DNA from: Candidatus Methanoperedens sp.
GTDB taxonomy: Archaea > Halobacteriota > Methanosarcinia > Methanosarcinales > Methanoperedenaceae
NCBI GenBank assembly: GCA_026552855.1
Contig: JAPMTX010000144.1
Location: 1-49,001 of the forward strand
Direction of reading: 5' to 3'
Length of the DNA: 49,001 nucleotides
Below are positions 1-9,618 of this stretch, piece by piece. Both the position numbers and the translations under genes were made by a program. The notes beneath the pieces were generated by a model that ran no database searches, was not told where the DNA came from, and saw nothing but the letters and a program-made list of their open reading frames with translations. Numbering within the stretch: position 1 is the first letter of the stretch; the number at the start of each line of letters is the position of its first letter.

Positions 1-642
1 GACCAGAGCAACAGTGTCTATATGCCAATTCAAATGGCATACCAGGTGATTCCCGACAAGACAAATAGTATCTATGATACACTTGTTGTTAAGATCAAGA
101 ATGAAGACCAGTTGGATGAAGTAATCACGAAAATCCAGGACAAACTTATGACTGCAAGACATGTTACTCAAAAAAACATGGATTTTTCAGTTACTTCAAG
201 GAAGGAAATGCAGCAGGCAAGAGCAGATACAATGAATTCAATGAATACATTTCTTCTCGCAATTGCAGCGGTTTCATTAATCGTCGGTTCTATCGGGATA
301 GCAAACACCATGTTCACTTCTGTCCTCGAAAAGACTAAAGAGATCGGTATAATGAAAGCTATTGGTGCGCGCAATCCTGACATTTTGCTCATATTCCTGT
401 TCAATGCCGGGTTTATCGGGCTCGTTGGAGGAATCATAGGCATAATCCTCGGAACACTTCTTTCAGGTTTCATGCCCACGCTTATGGGGGGTCTTCCCAT
501 GGCAAGAGGTACCACAATAGTCACATTGAACTCAATAATTATGGCATTATTCGTATCGGTCGTAGTAGGAATACTTGCAGGAATCATCCCTGCGTACCAG
601 GCATCAAAATTGAGGCCTGTTGATGCTTTACGATACGAATAA
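1..642 (+). CDS. ABC transporter permease, MacB/FtsX type (C-terminal part)
   Basis: The reading frame is open from base 1, so the gene begins outside the window and only the last 213 residues are visible. The fragment has the end of a periplasmic-type domain, then the FtsX core: a membrane segment near IAAVSLIVGSIGIANTM, the cytoplasmic stretch EKTKEIGIMKAIGARNPDI, two more membrane segments, and the closing motif AGIIPAYQASKLRPVDALRYE. This order is diagnostic of MacB/LolC-like permeases, which work with a separate ATPase to move or extract lipids, peptides or antibiotics by mechanotransmission. The substrate cannot be read from this part. The ATPase gene is expected upstream, outside the window. 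Confidence 0.9.
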   Translation, partial: DQSNSVYMPIQMAYQVIPDKTNSIYDTLVVKIKNEDQLDEVITKIQDKLMTARHVTQKNMDFSVTSRKEMQQARADTMNSMNTFLLAIAAVSLIVGSIGIANTMFTSVLEKTKEIGIMKAIGARNPDILLIFLFNAGFIGLVGGIIGIILGTLLSGFMPTLMGGLPMARGTTIVTLNSIIMALFVSVVVGILAGIIPAYQASKLRPVDALRYE

Positions 643-760
643 TATCATTTGCTCCATACAGATATGCCGGGCATGGAAGAAAAATTGATGAAATAAGCCC
701 TCCTGCAATCCTCAAAACCGATAATTCTATTAATCATGCAGTTTATCAGAGCGAAGAGTT

Positions 761-3343
761 ATGGAACTCCCGAAAGAATACGATTACAATACTATTGAAG
801 AAAAATGGATGAACACATGGCAGGATTCCATGTACTATTTTGACTGGGATTCAGAAAAGCCCCAGTTCATAATAGATACGCCGCCGCCTTACCCCACCGG
901 GAATTTCCATATCGGCAATGCGCTTAACTGGTGCTACATCGATTTCGTGGCTCGCTACAAGAGGATGCGCGGATTCAACGTGATGTTCCCTGAAGGCTGG
1001 GACTGCCACGGTCTTCCCACAGAGGTCAAGGTGGAAGAGATACACGGCATCACCAAGAGCCAGGTCTCGCGCGAGGAGTTTCGGCGGCTGTGCATCGAAC
1101 TTACCACGAAGAACATCGAGCGCATGAGAAAAAGCCTGCGCCGGCTGGGGTTCTCGATAGACTGGAGCAACGAGTACATCACAATGGAGCCTTCCTATTT
1201 CGGCAAGACCCAGCGTTCCTTCGTGCAGATGTATAACAGCGGCAGGATATACCAGCAAAACCATCCCGTGAACTGGTGCCCGAGATGCGAAACAGCCATA
1301 GCCTTCGCCGAAGTGGAGTACGATACCCGCAAGACCACTCTTAACTACCTCAATTTCGATAAGCTCAAGATAGCCACCACACGACCTGAGCTTCTGGCAG
1401 CCTGCGTCGCAGTAGCCGTTCACCCGGACGATGAAAGGTACCGCGAGTTCACAGGCAAAGAGGTAAAGGTCCCCATCTTCGGTCACAGTGTCAGGGTCAT
1501 TGCTGATAAGAACGTAGACCCCTCTTTCGGTACAGGCGTTGTGATGATATGCACGTTCGGCGACAAGCAGGACGTGAAGTGGTGGGTAGAACATAATCTT
1601 CCCCTGCGAAAAGCCATAGATAAGACCGGGAGGATGACAGAACTGGCTGGAAAGTATGCAGGCCTGACCACAGAGGAATGCAAGAAAGCGATAATCGAGG
1701 ACATGAGAGAAGCAGGGATTCTCTACAAGCAGGAAGAGATATCCCAGAACGTGGGGCTGTGCTGGCGCTGCAAGACGCCCATCGAGATACTCTCAGAGAA
1801 GCAGTGGTTCGTCAAGATCATATCCGAAGAGATACTGGACACGGCTAACCGGGTCAACTGGGTTCCTGATTATATGAAAGTCAGGCTTGAGAACTGGACA
1901 GGAACGATGGAATGGGACTGGTGCATCTCAAGGCAGAGGATCTTTGCCACACCCATTCCGGCATGGTACTGCACGAAATGCGGCACCGTGAAAGTCGCTA
2001 AAGAGGAATGGCTTCCGGTCGATCCCACGCTGCAGGCGCCGCCTGAGCCGTGCGATTGCGGCTCAACCGTGTTCAAGGGCGAGGAGGACGTGCTTGATAC
2101 CTGGATGGACTCATCCATATCAGCCCTGCATGTCGCAGGCTGGCTGAGCGACCATGAGTTGCGCCTGCCCGCACAGCTTCGACCGCAGGGCTACGATATC
2201 ATCCGCACCTGGTCGTTCTACACTATCCTGAGGGCGAAAGCCCTTCTTGGTATGAAACCCTGGGACACGATACTGCTGAACGGTATGGTGCTCGGGGAAG
2301 ACGGTCACAAGATGAGCAAATCCCGCAACAACTTCGTCGTGCCCGAAGAGGTAATGAAGCAGTACGGAGCAGATGCGTTCAGGCAGTGGGCTGCCATCGG
2401 GGGCTCAACCGGCTCGGACATCATATTCAGCTGGAAGGACGTGGTCGCAGGCTCAAGGTTCCTGCAGAAGCTCTGGAGCATCGTGCGCTTCTCCCTGCCA
2501 CACATCTCTGATAAGCCCGCCGCTTTTACTCCTGTGGACCTCTGGCTCCTGAGCAAGCTGAACAGGCTGGTGAAGGAAGCCACGGAGAAGATGGACGCCT
2601 ACCAGTTCGATGAGACTTTTAAAGCAATCAGGGGATTTGCCTGGGATATCCTGGCGGATAACTATATCGAGCTTATAAAATGGAGGCTGTACGGCGAAGG
2701 CGAGGGAAAGAGAGCTGCACAGCACACGCTCTATATCACTATATGGACCCTCTCGCGGCTCCTGGCGCCGTTCATGCCGTATTTCTCTGAAGAGGTGTAT
2801 TCGCACTTAAAGCATGAGAGCGTGCATCTCCAGGCATGGCCGCAGGTGGACGAGCAGCTTATTGATGAAGAGGCAGAAGCGGCTGGTGAGCTCATAAAAG
2901 AGATAACAGGTGCCATCAGGCGGTACAAATCCGAGCGCGGCATGGCTTTGAACGCGCCTCTGAAAGGGATAGAGCTTTACTCATCTTCTATACCTGACGC
3001 ATCCGACATCGCAGGAGCAGCCAATACTCCGGTTAAGCTCAAAACAGGAACGCCTGATTTTGAGACCGTGCCGAAAGAGATCAAACCCGATATGAAGGTA
3101 CTCGGCAAGACGTACAGGAATAAAGCGAAATCCATAGCAGAAGCACTGAAGAAAGCAGATCCGAAAGAAGTAGTGGAACAGTCAAAAACCGGCAGCATCA
3201 CCCTGACAGTGGACTGCGAGGATATAACCATCGCGGCTTCAGGTTTCACGGTCGAGAAAGAGCGGCTCTTAAAAGGGAAAGCCGTGGACGTACTGGAAGT
3301 GGGAAGCGCGATAGTAGTGATAATGCTTCAGAAAAGTATATAG
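761..3343 (+). CDS. valS: Valyl-tRNA synthetase
   Basis: This class I synthetase charges tRNA-Val in the cytoplasm. The 860-residue product has the HIGH-type signature as HIGN at residues 50-53 after PPPYPTGN, which is typical of ValS rather than IleS or LeuS. The KMSKS loop is intact at residues 517-521. Cysteine pairs CPRC, CWRC and CTKC followed by CDCG lie in the editing and catalytic parts and may bind zinc. The C-terminal anticodon-binding region includes [15 protein letters not shown]. Length fits the compact archaeal ValS. The ATG at 761 follows a weak GAAGAG. Thi4 follows 33 bases after the stop on the same strand, so the two may be co-transcribed. Confidence 0.97.
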   Translation: MELPKEYDYNTIEEKWMNTWQDSMYYFDWDSEKPQFIIDTPPPYPTGNFHIGNALNWCYIDFVARYKRMRGFNVMFPEGWDCHGLPTEVKVEEIHGITKSQVSREEFRRLCIELTTKNIERMRKSLRRLGFSIDWSNEYITMEPSYFGKTQRSFVQMYNSGRIYQQNHPVNWCPRCETAIAFAEVEYDTRKTTLNYLNFDKLKIATTRPELLAACVAVAVHPDDERYREFTGKEVKVPIFGHSVRVIADKNVDPSFGTGVVMICTFGDKQDVKWWVEHNLPLRKAIDKTGRMTELAGKYAGLTTEECKKAIIEDMREAGILYKQEEISQNVGLCWRCKTPIEILSEKQWFVKIISEEILDTANRVNWVPDYMKVRLENWTGTMEWDWCISRQRIFATPIPAWYCTKCGTVKVAKEEWLPVDPTLQAPPEPCDCGSTVFKGEEDVLDTWMDSSISALHVAGWLSDHELRLPAQLRPQGYDIIRTWSFYTILRAKALLGMKPWDTILLNGMVLGEDGHKMSKSRNNFVVPEEVMKQYGADAFRQWAAIGGSTGSDIIFSWKDVVAGSRFLQKLWSIVRFSLPHISDKPAAFTPVDLWLLSKLNRLVKEATEKMDAYQFDETFKAIRGFAWDILADNYIELIKWRLYGEGEGKRAAQHTLYITIWTLSRLLAPFMPYFSEEVYSHLKHESVHLQAWPQVDEQLIDEEAEAAGELIKEITGAIRRYKSERGMALNAPLKGIELYSSSIPDASDIAGAANTPVKLKTGTPDFETVPKEIKPDMKVLGKTYRNKAKSIAEALKKADPKEVVEQSKTGSITLTVDCEDITIAASGFTVEKERLLKGKAVDVLEVGSAIVVIMLQKSI

Positions 3344-3353
3344 TGAGCAGATG

Positions 3354-3372
3354 CCCTATTAACATAGGGTGA
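3354..3372 (+). promoter_or_regulatory. Hairpin overlapping the thi4 ribosome binding site
   Basis: CCCTAT (3354-3359) pairs perfectly with ATAGGG (3364-3369) across a TAAC loop. The 3' arm is part of the only good Shine-Dalgarno sequence for thi4 (AGGGTGA, 3366-3372). When folded, the hairpin would hide the site, so it could modulate thi4 translation. That role is inferred; the pairing is visible directly. Confidence 0.45.
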
Positions 3373-3376
3373 AATC

Positions 3377-4195
3377 ATGACGAACGTCAGTGAGATACAC
3401 GTCACAAAAACAATAGTAAATGAATTCCTGGATGATTTTATACAGAATATTATTGACTGCGATATCATTGTTGTAGGCTCAGGACCGTGCGGAGTTGCAG
3501 CGGCAAAATATGCGGCAGAGCTGGGACATAAGACCGTGATGATAGAGAGAAACATTTACGGCGGCGGAGGTATGTGGCAGGGCGGCTATCTTATGCCTAA
3601 AAATACTGTCAGTGCTCCCGCTAACAAAATACTCGAAGAATGCGGTGTAAATCTTAAAGACGCCGGAAATGGACTTTATGTCTGCGACTCTTTTGAGATG
3701 GTCTCAAAGATGCTTGCAAGCGCATGCGATGCAGGTGTGAAATTGCTCAACTCTACGAACGTGGAAGACCTGATACTCAAGGAAGACCATGTTGAAGGCG
3801 TGGTTATCCAGTGGTATCCGGTACAACAAATGCCCAAGTTCATTACATGCATGGACCCGATAGCGATCAGGTCAAAAGTTGTGATCGATGCCACAGGGCA
3901 CGATTCAATCCTTGTGAAGCGCCTGAGCGAGCAGAGGGCAGGCATCCCTGTGCCGAAAGGCTGCGGCTCACTCTGGGTTGATGAGGCTGAGAGGCAGACA
4001 GTTGAACTCACGCAGGAGATTTATCCTGGCTTGATCGTGGCAGGGATGGCAGCCACCTCGACGTACGGTGCGCCGCGCATGGGACCGATCTTCGGCGGCA
4101 TGCTCCTTGCAGGAAAGAAAGCTGCAGAGCTTGCGCATGAGAAGATCATGGGATTAAAAGTAGAGAACATCGGTAAATTGAGGGTTCCCGCTTAA
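3377..4195 (+). CDS. thi4: Thiamine thiazole synthase Thi4, cysteine-type
   Basis: Thi4 makes the ADP-thiazole precursor of thiamine from NAD and glycine. The 272-residue protein has an N-terminal dinucleotide-binding motif (VVGSGPCGVAAA, about residues 32-43), the family motif GGGGMWQGG at 62-70 and a C-terminal glycine-rich APRMGPIFGGML. The sulfur-donor position is informative. Yeast-type suicide enzymes have Cys before MDP, while Methanocaldococcus-type sulfide users have His there. This protein reads ITCMDP, placing Cys158 at that position. It may therefore be able to donate its own sulfur, although a protein with Cys can also use free sulfide. The ATG at 3377 has a good binding site (AGGGTGA) embedded in a hairpin. 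Confidence 0.92.
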   Translation: MTNVSEIHVTKTIVNEFLDDFIQNIIDCDIIVVGSGPCGVAAAKYAAELGHKTVMIERNIYGGGGMWQGGYLMPKNTVSAPANKILEECGVNLKDAGNGLYVCDSFEMVSKMLASACDAGVKLLNSTNVEDLILKEDHVEGVVIQWYPVQQMPKFITCMDPIAIRSKVVIDATGHDSILVKRLSEQRAGIPVPKGCGSLWVDEAERQTVELTQEIYPGLIVAGMAATSTYGAPRMGPIFGGMLLAGKKAAELAHEKIMGLKVENIGKLRVPA

Positions 4196-4411
4196 ACTAC
4201 AATTTTCGTAAAACCTGCTGTAAAGCTAATAATATCAGCAGATGAACACGGATTTACAGATGTGTATAATCTGTACCTGCGCTCATCTTTCCCTCATTTA
4301 TAATAATTAGTCTCAAAGTTTAGCTTTAGTTTGCATGGTTAGTTGCAGTGTATAGGAGTTCATCGCAAATTCGGCTATGATTACAATGGAAAAGTGCAAC
4401 AAATATACATT

Positions 4412-4485
4412 AACAACGAACTGATACGAACTCGTACGAACTCTGAAGGGCTTGAGTTCGTATCAGTTCGTACGAGTTCGTTGTT
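4412..4485. repeat. 32-bp inverted repeat built of 10-bp-phased CGAACT units
   Basis: The left arm (4412-4443) and right arm (4454-4485) are complementary at 28 of 32 positions around a 10-base spacer. Each arm contains the hexamer CGAACT (or its complement AGTTCG) three times at exact 10-bp spacing, so the units fall on one face of the helix. The mismatches arise because the two inner spacers (GAT and CGT) are in opposite order in the arms. It lies between the 3' ends of thi4 and pyrG. It could be a bidirectional terminator hairpin or a cooperative protein-binding site; the sequence does not decide. Confidence 0.8.
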
Positions 4486-4536
4486 TATATAAATTCTGTG
4501 TCCTATAATTTCTGGGTTTCATATCAATTCGCAAAT

Positions 4537-4577
4537 GATTTTGCTGCTACGCTTTGCGTTCTTTGCGCTCTTTGCGG
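4537..4577. repeat. Dispersed TTTGCG-rich repeat at the pyrG 3' end
   Basis: The segment with GCTTTGCGTTCTTTGC matches 19,872-19,900 almost exactly, including the preceding ATTTTG(C/T)TGCTA(C/T). It belongs to a family of intergenic repeats and sits directly beyond the pyrG stop, where it may be part of the transcript end. Confidence 0.6.
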
Positions 4578-4580
4578 TGT

Positions 4581-6158
4581 TTACCCCAGCGCAGCCTTCA
4601 CGAACGCCAGGAACGGCGGCGAAGGCTTCCCCGGTCTTGACCGAAACTCCGGGTGGAACTGCGAGCTGAAGAAGAACTTGTGTCCCGGAATCTCGGCGAT
4701 CTCCATCCTGTGGTCGTTTTTGCCCGTGAATTTCATGCCCTTTGCCTCGATCATGGGAATATACTTCGGGTTTACCTCGTACCTGTGCCTGTGCCTCTCC
4801 GCGAGCCGGGTGCTGCCGTATATCTTCTGCGCAAGTGAACCCTCGACCAGTATAGCTTCGCAGCTTCCGAGACGCATGGTGCCGCCCATATTTTTGATAC
4901 TCTCCTGCTCAGGAAGAATATCAATCACAGGATGCTCGGTTTTCGCAAGCTCTGAGCTGTTCGCGTTCTTCAACCCGAGCATGTTCCGCGCGAATTCAAT
5001 GACCGCAAGCTGCATGCCCAGGCACAGACCCAGGTAAGGGATGTTGTTCTCGCGCGCATATTTTATCGCAAGTACCTTGCCTTCAGTCCCCCGCACGCCG
5101 AACCCGCCAGGCACGAGGATTCCGCTGTACCTCTGGAGCGTGTCTATAGAACTGGGATTTTTCTCAAACTCCTCGGCATCTATCCAGTCTATCTTTACGC
5201 GGCAGCCGCACTCAATCCCCGCATGCTTGAGAGCCTCGTTTATGCTGATGTAAGAATCCCCAAGGTGTGCATATTTTCCCACGACAGCGATGCGTGTCTC
5301 CTTATCTATAGCCGACATTTTCCTCATCAATTCATCCCATTCCGGAGGTGCTCCTTTTGGCGTGAGTTTGAGCTTCTGCATGAGATAATCTGAAAGCCCT
5401 TCCTGCTCCATCAGCGTGGGAACGTAATAGATGTCGCGGGCATCGTGCGCGCTTACCACGGCATTCACAGGTACGTCGCAGAAAAGGGCTATCTTCGATT
5501 TAGTATCAGGATGTATAGGCTCTTTACACCTTGCCACTATAGCATCAGGCTGAAGTCCGAGACTTCGCAGCTCTTTGACCGAATGCTGCGTGGGCTTTGT
5601 CTTCTGCTCGCCCTGCGTATCAAGAGGAACAAGTGTCACATGTACGAACGCTATGTTCTCCGCCTTCTCTTCGCTGTGCATCTGGCGCATGGATTCAAGG
5701 AACGGCATGCTCTCTATGTCGCCCACCGTACCGCCCACTTCTATAATGCAGATATCGGCACCGCTTTTTTTAGCCACTCTCCTGATGCGCTCTTTTATCT
5801 CGTTTGTGATGTGGGGGATGATCTGCACTGTTTTCCCCAGGTAATCGCCGCGGCGCTCTTTCTCGATGACGGTCAGGTACACCTGCCCTGTGGTGATATT
5901 GTGCTCGCGCGTGAGCTCGATATCAAGGAAGCGCTCGTAATTTCCAAGATCAAGGTCAACCTCTGCCCCGTCCTTCAGAACGAACACCTCGCCGTGCTGG
6001 TACGGGCTCATGGTCCCGGCGTCGATATTGATGTACGGGTCTATCTTGATGGCAGTCACGTTGAAACCTTTGTTTTTCAGGATCCGTCCGATGGATGCGG
6101 CTGTTATTCCTTTTCCAAGACCGCTCATCACACCGCCGGTGACGATGATGTACTTCAT
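4581..6158 (-). CDS. pyrG: CTP synthase
   Basis: PyrG converts UTP to CTP with ATP and glutamine, the last step of de novo CTP synthesis. From the chosen start the protein has 525 residues. The N-terminal synthetase domain opens with [17 protein letters not shown], which contains the P-loop. The C-terminal class I glutamine amidotransferase domain has the nucleophile Cys in LGLCLGMQ and the His/Glu pair in HPEF. An in-frame ATG lies four codons upstream (6170). The inner ATG (6158) is preferred because family members begin there and a TATA box centred near 6190 predicts transcription starting close to 6163, between the two. It faces thi4 convergently and is divergent from the AGOG gene. Confidence 0.97.
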   Translation of the reverse strand: MKYIIVTGGVMSGLGKGITAASIGRILKNKGFNVTAIKIDPYINIDAGTMSPYQHGEVFVLKDGAEVDLDLGNYERFLDIELTREHNITTGQVYLTVIEKERRGDYLGKTVQIIPHITNEIKERIRRVAKKSGADICIIEVGGTVGDIESMPFLESMRQMHSEEKAENIAFVHVTLVPLDTQGEQKTKPTQHSVKELRSLGLQPDAIVARCKEPIHPDTKSKIALFCDVPVNAVVSAHDARDIYYVPTLMEQEGLSDYLMQKLKLTPKGAPPEWDELMRKMSAIDKETRIAVVGKYAHLGDSYISINEALKHAGIECGCRVKIDWIDAEEFEKNPSSIDTLQRYSGILVPGGFGVRGTEGKVLAIKYARENNIPYLGLCLGMQLAVIEFARNMLGLKNANSSELAKTEHPVIDILPEQESIKNMGGTMRLGSCEAILVEGSLAQKIYGSTRLAERHRHRYEVNPKYIPMIEAKGMKFTGKNDHRMEIAEIPGHKFFFSSQFHPEFRSRPGKPSPPFLAFVKAALG

Positions 6159-6182
6159 GTCCCCTTCCATAGGTATGCATCG

Positions 6183-6250
6183 GGCATATATTTAATGGAT
6201 TGAGATAAGATTGCAGCAAGTAAGATGATGGTGAATAAATATTTATATCA
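6183..6250. promoter_or_regulatory. Divergent promoters for pyrG and the AGOG unit
   Basis: Two TATA-like boxes lie back to back. ATATATTTAAT at 6186-6196, read on the minus strand, places the pyrG transcript start near 6163. AAATATTTATAT at about 6237-6248 on the plus strand places a start near 6270, ahead of the SD-TTG of the glycosylase gene. Spacing arguments assume about 27 bases from box centre to start site. Confidence 0.5.
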
Positions 6251-6302
6251 TGTCAGCTAATTTTTATTGCAAATAAATTTGTATTTAGGGAGTGTTGTTC
6301 TC

Positions 6303-7124
6303 TTGTCAGGAAACGAAAATGCTAATATTAGAAAAATGAAGCTATCCGATGTTTTTTCTGAAATTCCACAAGATGTATGGGAAAATATAGTTAAGAAAGA
6401 GCCGGAATGGCTGAACATGGAGACTTTCTCCCATCGCTTTGGTTTCGGCCCATTTGCAGTATTGATGATTGTAACTGGGCTGAATGATTACCAATTGAAA
6501 GGAAAAGCGGAAGAAGCTTACTGGCCAAAGATTCAAAAGATTTTAGAAATCTCTTTACCACCTAGATCCCCCACAGAGCTTTACAATTTATTGAGACCAT
6601 TTTATCAGAAAGAGAGATTTAAAGAGAGGAAAATTGAGCGGTTAGGGAGATTCTTAAGAAGTCCTCTAGCATCTGAATTATGGATAAACCCGCCTCAGAG
6701 AGTTTCAACCGATTTCTTAAATATTTGGAGCCAGATCGCAATGACTATGCACCAGAAACCTCAAGCCAAAACCATTGCTTTCGCAATGAAATGCTTGGGT
6801 ATCTCTTTACTTATAGCAGGAGAATACAAATTTGATTTCACTGTTCCCATTCCTGTAGACTCACGTGTAAAGGAATTCACCAAGCAGTTAGGATTTCAAG
6901 TTAATAAAGAAGAAGATATTAGAAAGCTGTGGGACGAAATTCTTTCTATGTTGCAATGCAGGAATCCGGCTATTACTATGATTCATTTGGATAGCTTTGT
7001 ATGGCAATTAGCTTCCATGAATAAATACAATTTGCAAAATTATTTTAGAGATTTAGGAAACCCACGTATAGGTGATGGGATATCATCTTTGCTACAATCA
7101 ACAACATATATAAAGGTGGTTTAA
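6303..7124 (+). CDS. AGOG-type 8-oxoguanine DNA glycosylase/AP lyase
   Basis: AGOG enzymes excise 8-oxoguanine and cut the abasic site using a catalytic Lys/Asp pair in a helix-hairpin-helix fold. This 273-residue protein shows the family pattern from memory of Pyrobaculum AGOG: YQLKGKAEE (compare YRLTGKGEE), QAKTIAFAMK carrying the candidate Schiff-base lysine (Lys156), FTVPIPVDSRV with the candidate aspartate (Asp186) 30 residues later, and a C-terminal IHLDSFVWQLA. The TTG at 6303 is chosen because GGGAGTG lies about 8 bases upstream. A TTG at 6267 lies ahead of the predicted transcript start, and an ATG at 6336 is also possible. It is 2 bases from the next gene, so they form an operon. 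It is more divergent and AT-rich than its neighbours. Activity is inferred. Confidence 0.75.
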   Translation: MSGNENANIRKMKLSDVFSEIPQDVWENIVKKEPEWLNMETFSHRFGFGPFAVLMIVTGLNDYQLKGKAEEAYWPKIQKILEISLPPRSPTELYNLLRPFYQKERFKERKIERLGRFLRSPLASELWINPPQRVSTDFLNIWSQIAMTMHQKPQAKTIAFAMKCLGISLLIAGEYKFDFTVPIPVDSRVKEFTKQLGFQVNKEEDIRKLWDEILSMLQCRNPAITMIHLDSFVWQLASMNKYNLQNYFRDLGNPRIGDGISSLLQSTTYIKVV

Positions 7125-7126
7125 TT

Positions 7127-7846
7127 ATGGATGAAAATGCTTTAATACTAATTCCATGCAGCAAGCAAAAAAATATTGTACCAGTTCAGGGAAACGCTCA
7201 ACCCCTCCCGGATACCCAACTTTTAAGATATCAACTACTACAACTTATTCAGCAGACGCCAAATTTGGTAAATAGGCAAGAGAACCAAAGAGGAATTTTA
7301 AATATCGATGCTCCTGTAACTCAATCCATAAACTTTTATGTGGGACAATTTTATAGAGTTGCAGGGAACGTACTACATGAAGTTCTGTCTGGTCAGTATC
7401 CTTCAATAAACGTGCTAATAGTTTCTGCACTATATGGTCTCATTGAACTTGATGAGAATCTAAGTGAGTACGAGTTACAAATGGGAGATAGACTTAATAA
7501 TGGAATGAAAGTTTATAATTTCTGGCAACGGGTTCAGTTGTGGCAAATTCTACAAAATTATATTATTCAAAACAATATAACTCATGTTTGGAGCCTTCTT
7601 CCAGATTCGATGCCTGATTATCCCTATCATCGTATATTTAATGAGTTATGGAAACAATTTAGAAATACAAAAACCCAATGTTTTCACGTCCAAGTGCCAG
7701 GCGCTGGAACAGGTACTGGCTATAAACGATCTGAATGGCTGGTAGAAACCTTGAACACAAATCCAGATTATTTACATGGAATATCTTCTCCACCTAACCA
7801 ATTAAGAAATATACCTGGATATGAGTTTCGATATGAAACCTGCTAA
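7127..7846 (+). CDS. YaaA/DUF6884-like protein with PCSKxK motif
   Basis: The 239-residue protein begins with a hydrophobic strand and the motif LILIPCSKQK, then has a central strand LIVSALYGLIE and an acidic loop. This arrangement recalls the YaaA (peroxide stress) and DUF6884 groups, in which a PCS/GCSKxK motif is found near the N terminus. E. coli YaaA limits oxidative DNA damage and binds DNA. The assignment here is by motif and shape only. It starts at ATG 7127, after AAGGTGG and 2 bases beyond the AGOG stop, so the two are surely co-transcribed. That pairing supports a role in handling damaged or modified DNA. The C-terminal part (GAGTGTGYKRSEW) was not recognised. Confidence 0.6.
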   Translation: MDENALILIPCSKQKNIVPVQGNAQPLPDTQLLRYQLLQLIQQTPNLVNRQENQRGILNIDAPVTQSINFYVGQFYRVAGNVLHEVLSGQYPSINVLIVSALYGLIELDENLSEYELQMGDRLNNGMKVYNFWQRVQLWQILQNYIIQNNITHVWSLLPDSMPDYPYHRIFNELWKQFRNTKTQCFHVQVPGAGTGTGYKRSEWLVETLNTNPDYLHGISSPPNQLRNIPGYEFRYETC

Positions 7847-7922
7847 AGAAAACACAATTAAGAATCATATCCAAACCTATAGATTAAAGCACACATTATT
7901 GGATTAGAAATAGAATTTATTT

Positions 7923-9593
7923 ATGTTCAGGCACGATATCATCATAGTGGGCGGAGGTCTGGCAGGATTGCGCGCAGCCATAGCCGCGAAAGGCGCAGAT
8001 GTAGCCGTGATATCAAAAGTCCATCCCCTGCGCTCGCATTCCGTATCGGCTCAGGGTGGAATAAACGCCGCGCTTGGGAAGAACGACAGGTGGGAGGACC
8101 ATGCCTTCGATACCATAAAAGGCAGCGATTACCTTGCAGACCAGGATGCTGTCGAAGTACTGTGCAGGGACGCGCCGGAACGCGTTATAGAGATGGAGCA
8201 CTGGGGCACGCTTTTTTCAAGGGTTGACGGGAGGATCGCACAGCGACCGTTCGGAGGCGCGGGATTCCCTCGCACTGCATACGCTGAGGACAGGACAGGG
8301 CATCACCTGCTGCATACGATGTACGAGCAATCGCTGAGGAACGACATCAGGGTTTACAGCGAATGGCTCGTAACCCGGCTTATTGTCAATGAAGGCAGAT
8401 GCGCAGGCGTCGTGGGATACAACATAGCAATGGGGGAAATAGCAGGATTCCAGGCTAAGGCTGTGATATTCGCCACAGGCGGATACGGGAGAATATACAA
8501 GCGTTCGACGAACTCGGTGATAAACACAGGCTTCGGGTGCGCAGTTGCATACCGCGCCGGCGCTGCACTTGATGACATGGAATTCGTGCAGTTCCACCCC
8601 ACAACGCTTTACGGAACGAACATCCTGATAACCGAAGGCGCGCGCGGCGAGGGAGGTTTCCTCAAGAACAGGAACGGGGAGCGGTTCATGCAGCGCTACT
8701 CCCCTAATATGCTTGAGCTTGCGCCCAGGGACATTGTGGCTCGAGCCATCCAGACCGAGATAAACGAAGGCAGGGGATTTGAGGGCGGGTATGTGAACCT
8801 GGAACTGATGCACTTAGGCGAGAAGAATATCAAAGAGCGCCTGCCAGGTATCAGGCAGATATCGATGGATTTTGCAAATATCGACCCTGTCAAGAAACCC
8901 ATACCCGTACAGCCGGGACAGCATTATTCCATGGGCGGCATAGCATCGAACAAGAACTGCGAGACCTCCATCGCCGGGTTCTATGCGTGCGGGGAATGCT
9001 CGTGCGTCAGCGTGCACGGCGCCAACAGGCTCGGCGGGAACTCGCTTCTTGAGACCATAGTGTTCGGGAAAATAGCTGGAGAGAACGCGAAGGATTATTC
9101 AAGCAGAGTGGATTATGGAGAGACTGAAATAATAGAGAGGGCAGTTGAAGGGGAATCAAAGAAGATATCGGAACTATCGAGCAGAGGTGAGGGAGAGGCT
9201 GTCTACACGATCCGCGATGAGCTCAGGGCTGTGATGGATGAGAAAGTCGGCATTTTCCGCGACGGGCAGAACTTAAAGGCAGCATCTGAAAAGATCAGCG
9301 AACTTAGGGACCGCTTTAAGAACGTGCGCGTCAGGAACAAAGGTAAAGTTTTCAACCAGGAACTGGTGAACGTGCTTGAGCTTGAAGGTATGCTGGACGT
9401 GGCACAGGTCATCAGTCTGGGGGCGCTGGCGCGAAAGGAGAGCAGGGGTTCGCATTATCGCACCGATTATCCTGCGAGGGATGACAAAGACTGGCTCAGG
9501 CACACACTGGCTGCTTTTGCGCCTGATGGGCCGAGGATTGATTACAAGCCAGTGGTTATAACCCTATACAAGCCGAAGGCGAGAGAATACTGA
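7923..9593 (+). CDS. Succinate dehydrogenase/fumarate reductase flavoprotein subunit
   Basis: The 556-residue protein is a SdhA/FrdA-type flavoprotein interconverting succinate and fumarate. It begins with the FAD-binding motif [27 protein letters not shown] carries the His (His39) that binds FAD covalently in the family. Active-site segments [25 protein letters not shown] and [12 protein letters not shown] are all present. Aspartate oxidase (NadB) is less likely because of the RSHS and C-terminal [14 protein letters not shown] features. No iron-sulfur or membrane-anchor subunit is adjacent, so partners must be elsewhere; it may correspond to the thiol:fumarate reductase A subunit of methanogens. 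The ATG at 7923 has no binding site and may be leaderless. Confidence 0.88.
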   Translation: MFRHDIIIVGGGLAGLRAAIAAKGADVAVISKVHPLRSHSVSAQGGINAALGKNDRWEDHAFDTIKGSDYLADQDAVEVLCRDAPERVIEMEHWGTLFSRVDGRIAQRPFGGAGFPRTAYAEDRTGHHLLHTMYEQSLRNDIRVYSEWLVTRLIVNEGRCAGVVGYNIAMGEIAGFQAKAVIFATGGYGRIYKRSTNSVINTGFGCAVAYRAGAALDDMEFVQFHPTTLYGTNILITEGARGEGGFLKNRNGERFMQRYSPNMLELAPRDIVARAIQTEINEGRGFEGGYVNLELMHLGEKNIKERLPGIRQISMDFANIDPVKKPIPVQPGQHYSMGGIASNKNCETSIAGFYACGECSCVSVHGANRLGGNSLLETIVFGKIAGENAKDYSSRVDYGETEIIERAVEGESKKISELSSRGEGEAVYTIRDELRAVMDEKVGIFRDGQNLKAASEKISELRDRFKNVRVRNKGKVFNQELVNVLELEGMLDVAQVISLGALARKESRGSHYRTDYPARDDKDWLRHTLAAFAPDGPRIDYKPVVITLYKPKAREY

Positions 9594-9618
9594 AGGCGGC
9601 AGGAGTTATTATGATTTT

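Larger units (their letters stand above)
4196..4580. other. Non-coding region between convergent thi4 and pyrG
   Basis: No credible gene is seen in this 385-base stretch. It holds a fragment resembling a widespread intergenic repeat (GATGAACACGGATTTACAG, from about 4240), a piece beginning CAAAGTTTAGCTTTAG near 4314 that recurs at about 19,796, the large palindrome annotated separately, and a TTTGCG-rich repeat next to the pyrG stop. Confidence 0.6.

Noticed and set aside
851-1594. 247-codon frame opposite valS
   Set aside because: Long antisense shadow of a high-GC gene; no binding site and no recognisable motif.
4498-6203. Several plus-strand frames opposite pyrG
   Set aside because: Antisense shadows with unnatural composition.
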